From contig NW_005434596.1 in assembly GCF_000315625.1 (NCBI RefSeq), positions 1 to 62,862 of the forward strand: a stretch of DNA of 62,862 bases, read 5' to 3'. The notes beneath the pieces were generated by a model. That model saw only the letters and a program-made list of their open reading frames with translations. It had not been told where the DNA came from and searched no databases. Position 1 is the first letter of the stretch; each line of letters opens with the position of its first letter. Below, piece by piece: positions 59,910 to 62,862 of the stretch. This stretch comes from Guillardia theta CCMP2712. Its lineage: Eukaryota > Cryptophyceae > Pyrenomonadales > Geminigeraceae. The translations under genes and the position numbers were made by a program.

Positions 59910-60026
59910 GAACACAATATATTTGCAGGGCTTTAAAAGCACGATTAAGTCACAAGATAGTGAGAATGGTCGAGTGTTGGCAAGGTTTGCAGTCAAAGAG
60001 CTATGATTGCACTGCGAAACATCGGA
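59910..60026 (-). promoter_or_regulatory. Unshared upstream segment of right cysteine-rich gene
   Basis: This ~117 bp directly upstream of the 5' UTR replaces the 200 bp found at the left copy. AT-rich; acaatatatt lies about 45 bases upstream of the ATG and could serve as a TATA-like element. Confidence 0.35.
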
Positions 60027-60450
60027 CTAGAGCTGAGATATTCGAAGGGGACAACATGAAGTGAGGAGAGGATGATTCATTTCTAGAGCGATTGAGGAGG
60101 AGAGCAAGGAAAGGAAGCATTTGGAGGGCACAGGAGAGCAGAAGCCGGGCAAGGCCATGGCCATGGGGAGCGGGAGGGATCAAGAGGATAAGTGCCAGCG
60201 ATCAAATAAAGGATACTAGTCGTCTTTGAGTAAAGGAGTGAGTCGTCCACCCCCTTTCCTCTCGAGTTCTGCGTGACTACCCCGACCCTAATTGACTTAG
60301 GAAGTACCCCTCCCGTCGAAAGGCAATTAGTCAGCTACACACCCCTGTGATTAATGACCCACCCTAGCAACGCAGACACGCCCGTGATCTTCTCTTCGAC
60401 CACCGGTCCTGATGTCAACTTTGGTACTCGAGCAGTTGTGGAGCTAGTTG

Positions 60451-60818
60451 AATGTTCCCTCTTTCCACCCCACCCTGCCCTACCGTACCCTGCCCTACCG
60501 TGCCGTACCCACCACCTCAACCGAAAATTGATTTTAGTTCCCCTACCCCTCCTCATGATGCTCAACTCACTTCTATTTGACATCCCTCTTGCTACGTCTC
60601 GTGGGCATACCCCTACTATGCCCTCCCACCCTACCCCTGTCTCTCGCTTAATTGCCCATTACTGAGATTCCATGGGGTCGTGACCCTTGTCAGAGTCTTG
60701 TCAGTGACCCCCGGCCCATTTTAGAACAGTGTCCTCTGAGTCACTGAAACTCCGGCAGCCCCGGGCCCGGGCTGACTCCGGCAGCCCCGGACTTCGGCGG
60801 ATCAGAGAGATCGGGCTC
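60451..60818. promoter_or_regulatory. Upstream region of FXR-like gene
   Basis: Plus-strand CTACCC motifs and alternating accc/tgccctaccg blocks (about 60470-60630) are followed by a GC-rich core with a short repeat (ctccggcagccccgg at about 60750 and again at about 60777). The ATG is 30 bases beyond. This probably holds the promoter. Confidence 0.4.
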
Positions 60819-62862
60819 ATGGCGGGGGTAGAGGTCGCGCGGGCGGGAGGATATGAGCAGGGGGAGATGATGGACTGGGAGGACGGGAACAGACGTTGTC
60901 TCGTCAGGTAGACTGATGTTCCTCCTCCTGTATCCCCTCCCATGTCTGCGCTCTCTGGCTCTTTCTCTCTTTCCCACTTGCTTGTCCTCCTCGGACTGCT
61001 GTTTGACGCTTGATCCTGGTAAGGTTTCGCCATGGCGAGGAGACATGCTGGATCAATGACAGTTTGATCCGTCTGATACCCGAAGAGCATGATCGCGCTG
61101 GGTTCAGTCCGTCTCCCGGGGATGTTGTCGAGGCAGCGTTGCCCGACGAGAATGGGAACTTGAGGTACTGGTGGGAAGGAGTAGTGAACGAGGCAAAAGG
61201 AAATTTCTTTGTCGTCGAGTTTCCCCATGAGCGACACTCGAAGAAGAAGGAAGTGGTAGAATTGGATCATCTCAGGCCAACTTACGGACACCCTACGTTG
61301 TGCATCGAAAAGAAGATGATCGAATTTCCTCCGAACATGCAAGCCTCCAATGAAAGAGTTGAGAAGTTCCTTGATTCCAAACTCAAGAACGTCATCGGCA
61401 TTGTAAGCATGCATTGCTTTCTTCCTCCAATCCTTTATTAACTCTCCATTTCTAGAGAGGACTGATGACGTCGAAGCTGGATGTTGAGAACAGACATTTA
61501 TGCTTGATAGGAACGGTTGTGACTCTGACCTTGCCTTGACGATTTCATATTGACTTCCCTATAGCTTCCTGCAGTGGAGGTTGCCTCAAATCTCGTGGAT
61601 ATAATCTTCACACAAGTATGCTGAAGATGAGACAAGTGGAACTCGATCTGACAGTCTTTCGAGGCCATACACATGAATCTCGTGAACAATGCGCAGAAGA
61701 ATACAGTGAGTAGCTTCCTGATTGTACATCGTTTGAAGTGAAGGTGTGAACAGGAATTTATCAACGTGGAGAAGAAATATGGTGACCTCGACTTTGCAGT
61801 TGCTCTTCGCTGGCTCTGACAAAGGTTGGCAGCATGCGTGAGCTTCCAAGTTGATCCCAGGTACCTGGGGCTCGTGATCGGACCCCAAGGAAGAAACTTG
61901 AAACCAGCCAAGGAGATTCAAGGTGAAACAAGTCGGATTGCTCTGCTCATTGTAATGAATGCGCGTGAAGGCATTCAGAGCATCGATGTGTATGCCAACG
62001 GACTTGTCAACATCTACGGGGACAATCAGAATGTGTGAATCTTATAGCACTGCTGCTATCTCGGTCTTGGTCTTTCCTGACACTCCTCTGCTTCATACCA
62101 GGTGGTGGAAGAAGCTCGGAAGGAGCTGGAGCTGGTGACAGAGAAGTAGGTCGGGTTTGAGAGTTGGAGTGATGTTGATCGATGTGCTCGAAGCATTCCA
62201 ATCCATCGGAATCAAGTTGGGCTGATCATAGGGAAGGGAGGATCCCAGGTAAGGAAAAGTTCTCCTTTGGATTGAAGAATGTCGATGTGAGGTTGAGATT
62301 GTTAGATCATTGAGCTGCAAAAGTTTTCGTCCTCTCGAATGGTCGTCAAGCAGGTTGGACGATCAGCGAATATCCTTGTGTGGGAAATTTTGTTTTATCT
62401 TGTTTGCAGGTGGAGGATACTGAAGAAGCATATTACATCCAAATGTTTGGAACTCGGCATTCAATAGAGACGGGGCAGGTGATTTTTCATCGCTTTCAAG
62501 CTGCGATAAGGTCAGCTGACGCTATCTTAGGCGCTTGTCAAATATTTGATCTCAACTTTCCAAGAGAAAGAGGAGAAGCAGGTCATTGATTGAAGCTTTC
62601 AGACTCTTCTCTCCTCTTCTCTACTGCCTCTTCCATTCCTCTCTCCTTCACCCGTCTCTCCTCTTTTCTCTTCTCCTTCTCTCCCTCCCTTTTCCCTCTC
62701 TCCCTCTGTCTGTTTTGCTTCGCTCCCTCCATCTTCATTTGCTCTTGCCCCCTTTCAATCCCGCTTGTTTCCTCGTCTCTGAGTGATTCTCCCCTTTCCA
62801 GGCTTTGATATCGAATCTTTCCGACGAGCTGAGAACCATGTCCCATCGCAAGCTCAGACCTG
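60819..62862 (+). CDS. FMR1: FMR1/FXR-like RNA-binding protein, 3' end beyond window
   Basis: Exon 1 (ATG at 60819 to about 60907) joins exon 2 at about 61026 in phase 2 (RRCLV|RFRHGEETCWINDSL). The N-terminus has two Tudor/Agenet-like units: VEVARAGGYEQG...VRFRHGEETCWI, then GDVVEA...YWWEGVVNEAKGNFFVVEF, followed by VVELDHLRP, as in FMRP. Several short exons follow, then KH domain 1 (YLGLVIGPQGRNLKPAKEI ... VNIYGDNQN, about 61830-62036) with VVEEARKELELVTEK, and KH domain 2 with the GXXG loop VGLIIGKGGSQ, then IIELQKFSSSRMVVKQ. FMRP-family proteins bind mRNA and ribosomes and control translation. A few internal exon borders (61450-61830) are approximate. The C-terminus, where an RGG region would lie, is outside the window. 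Confidence 0.82.
62592..62770 (+). other. Pyrimidine-rich intron of FXR-like gene
   Basis: An almost pure TCT/CCCT tract following a donor at about 62580 (GGAGAAGCAG|gtcatt). ORFs called here are low-complexity artefacts. Confidence 0.6.

Larger units (their letters stand above)
51267..60450. repeat. Segmental duplication, right copy (~9.2 kb)
   Basis: The right copy of 23-9180. It includes the cysteine-rich gene from the CUB domain to the signal peptide exon and its upstream flank to about 60450. Confidence 0.9.

Overview
This is a nuclear window from an intron-rich, flagellated single-celled eukaryote. The best guess is a cryptophyte alga of the Guillardia theta type. Evidence: most genes are split by GT-AG introns of about 40-60 nt (many were joined here by reading frame alone). 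There is an outer-dynein-arm docking protein, so the cell has cilia. Two proteins carry an N-terminal signal peptide followed by a transit-like stretch with an L-R-G-G motif, as seen in algae with complex plastids. There is also an intact Fanzor nuclease, a family known from G. theta. The species name is an inference; no marker gene is present.

Layout. Bases 23-9180 and 51267-60450 are two copies of one ~9.2 kb segment in the same orientation. Each holds a giant secreted cysteine-rich protein gene on the minus strand. The right copy is complete (2,981 aa as modelled). The left copy has a one-base frameshift and loses homology at base 22. Between them, left to right, lie: an unidentified plus-strand gene (9.4-10.5 kb), an ODA docking-complex protein (minus), a 3,113-aa SFI1-like centrin-binding protein (minus), a TTBK-like kinase in 21 exons (minus), an unidentified 393-aa coiled-coil protein (plus), prefoldin subunit 2 with a leader peptide (minus), a 57-aa COA3-like membrane protein (minus), MIF (minus), a D-box-bearing coiled-coil protein (plus), a sucrose-phosphatase-like HAD hydrolase with a leader (minus), a Furry/MOR2/PAG1-like morphogenesis protein (minus), a CPA2-type cation/proton antiporter (minus), and then a ~3 kb mobile-element-like interval with the Fanzor gene (plus). 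Right of the second cysteine-rich gene is an FMR1/FXR-like RNA-binding protein that runs off the window.

Functional theme. Several genes concern microtubules, centrioles or cilia and cell shape: ODA docking protein, SFI1, TTBK and Furry. Prefoldin would feed tubulin and actin to CCT. These are neighbours, not an operon. The most unusual interval is 47.16-50.23 kb. A 12-bp direct repeat brackets a dispersed ~120-bp repeat (a second, inverted copy sits at 9.26 kb), a higher-order tandem array, a polypyrimidine leader and an intronless AT-rich Fanzor ORF with its RuvC and zinc-ribbon residues in place. The cysteine-rich pair holds the other novelty: a ~110-residue module repeated ten times that I could not match to a named domain, with internal repeats that have homogenised separately within each gene copy.
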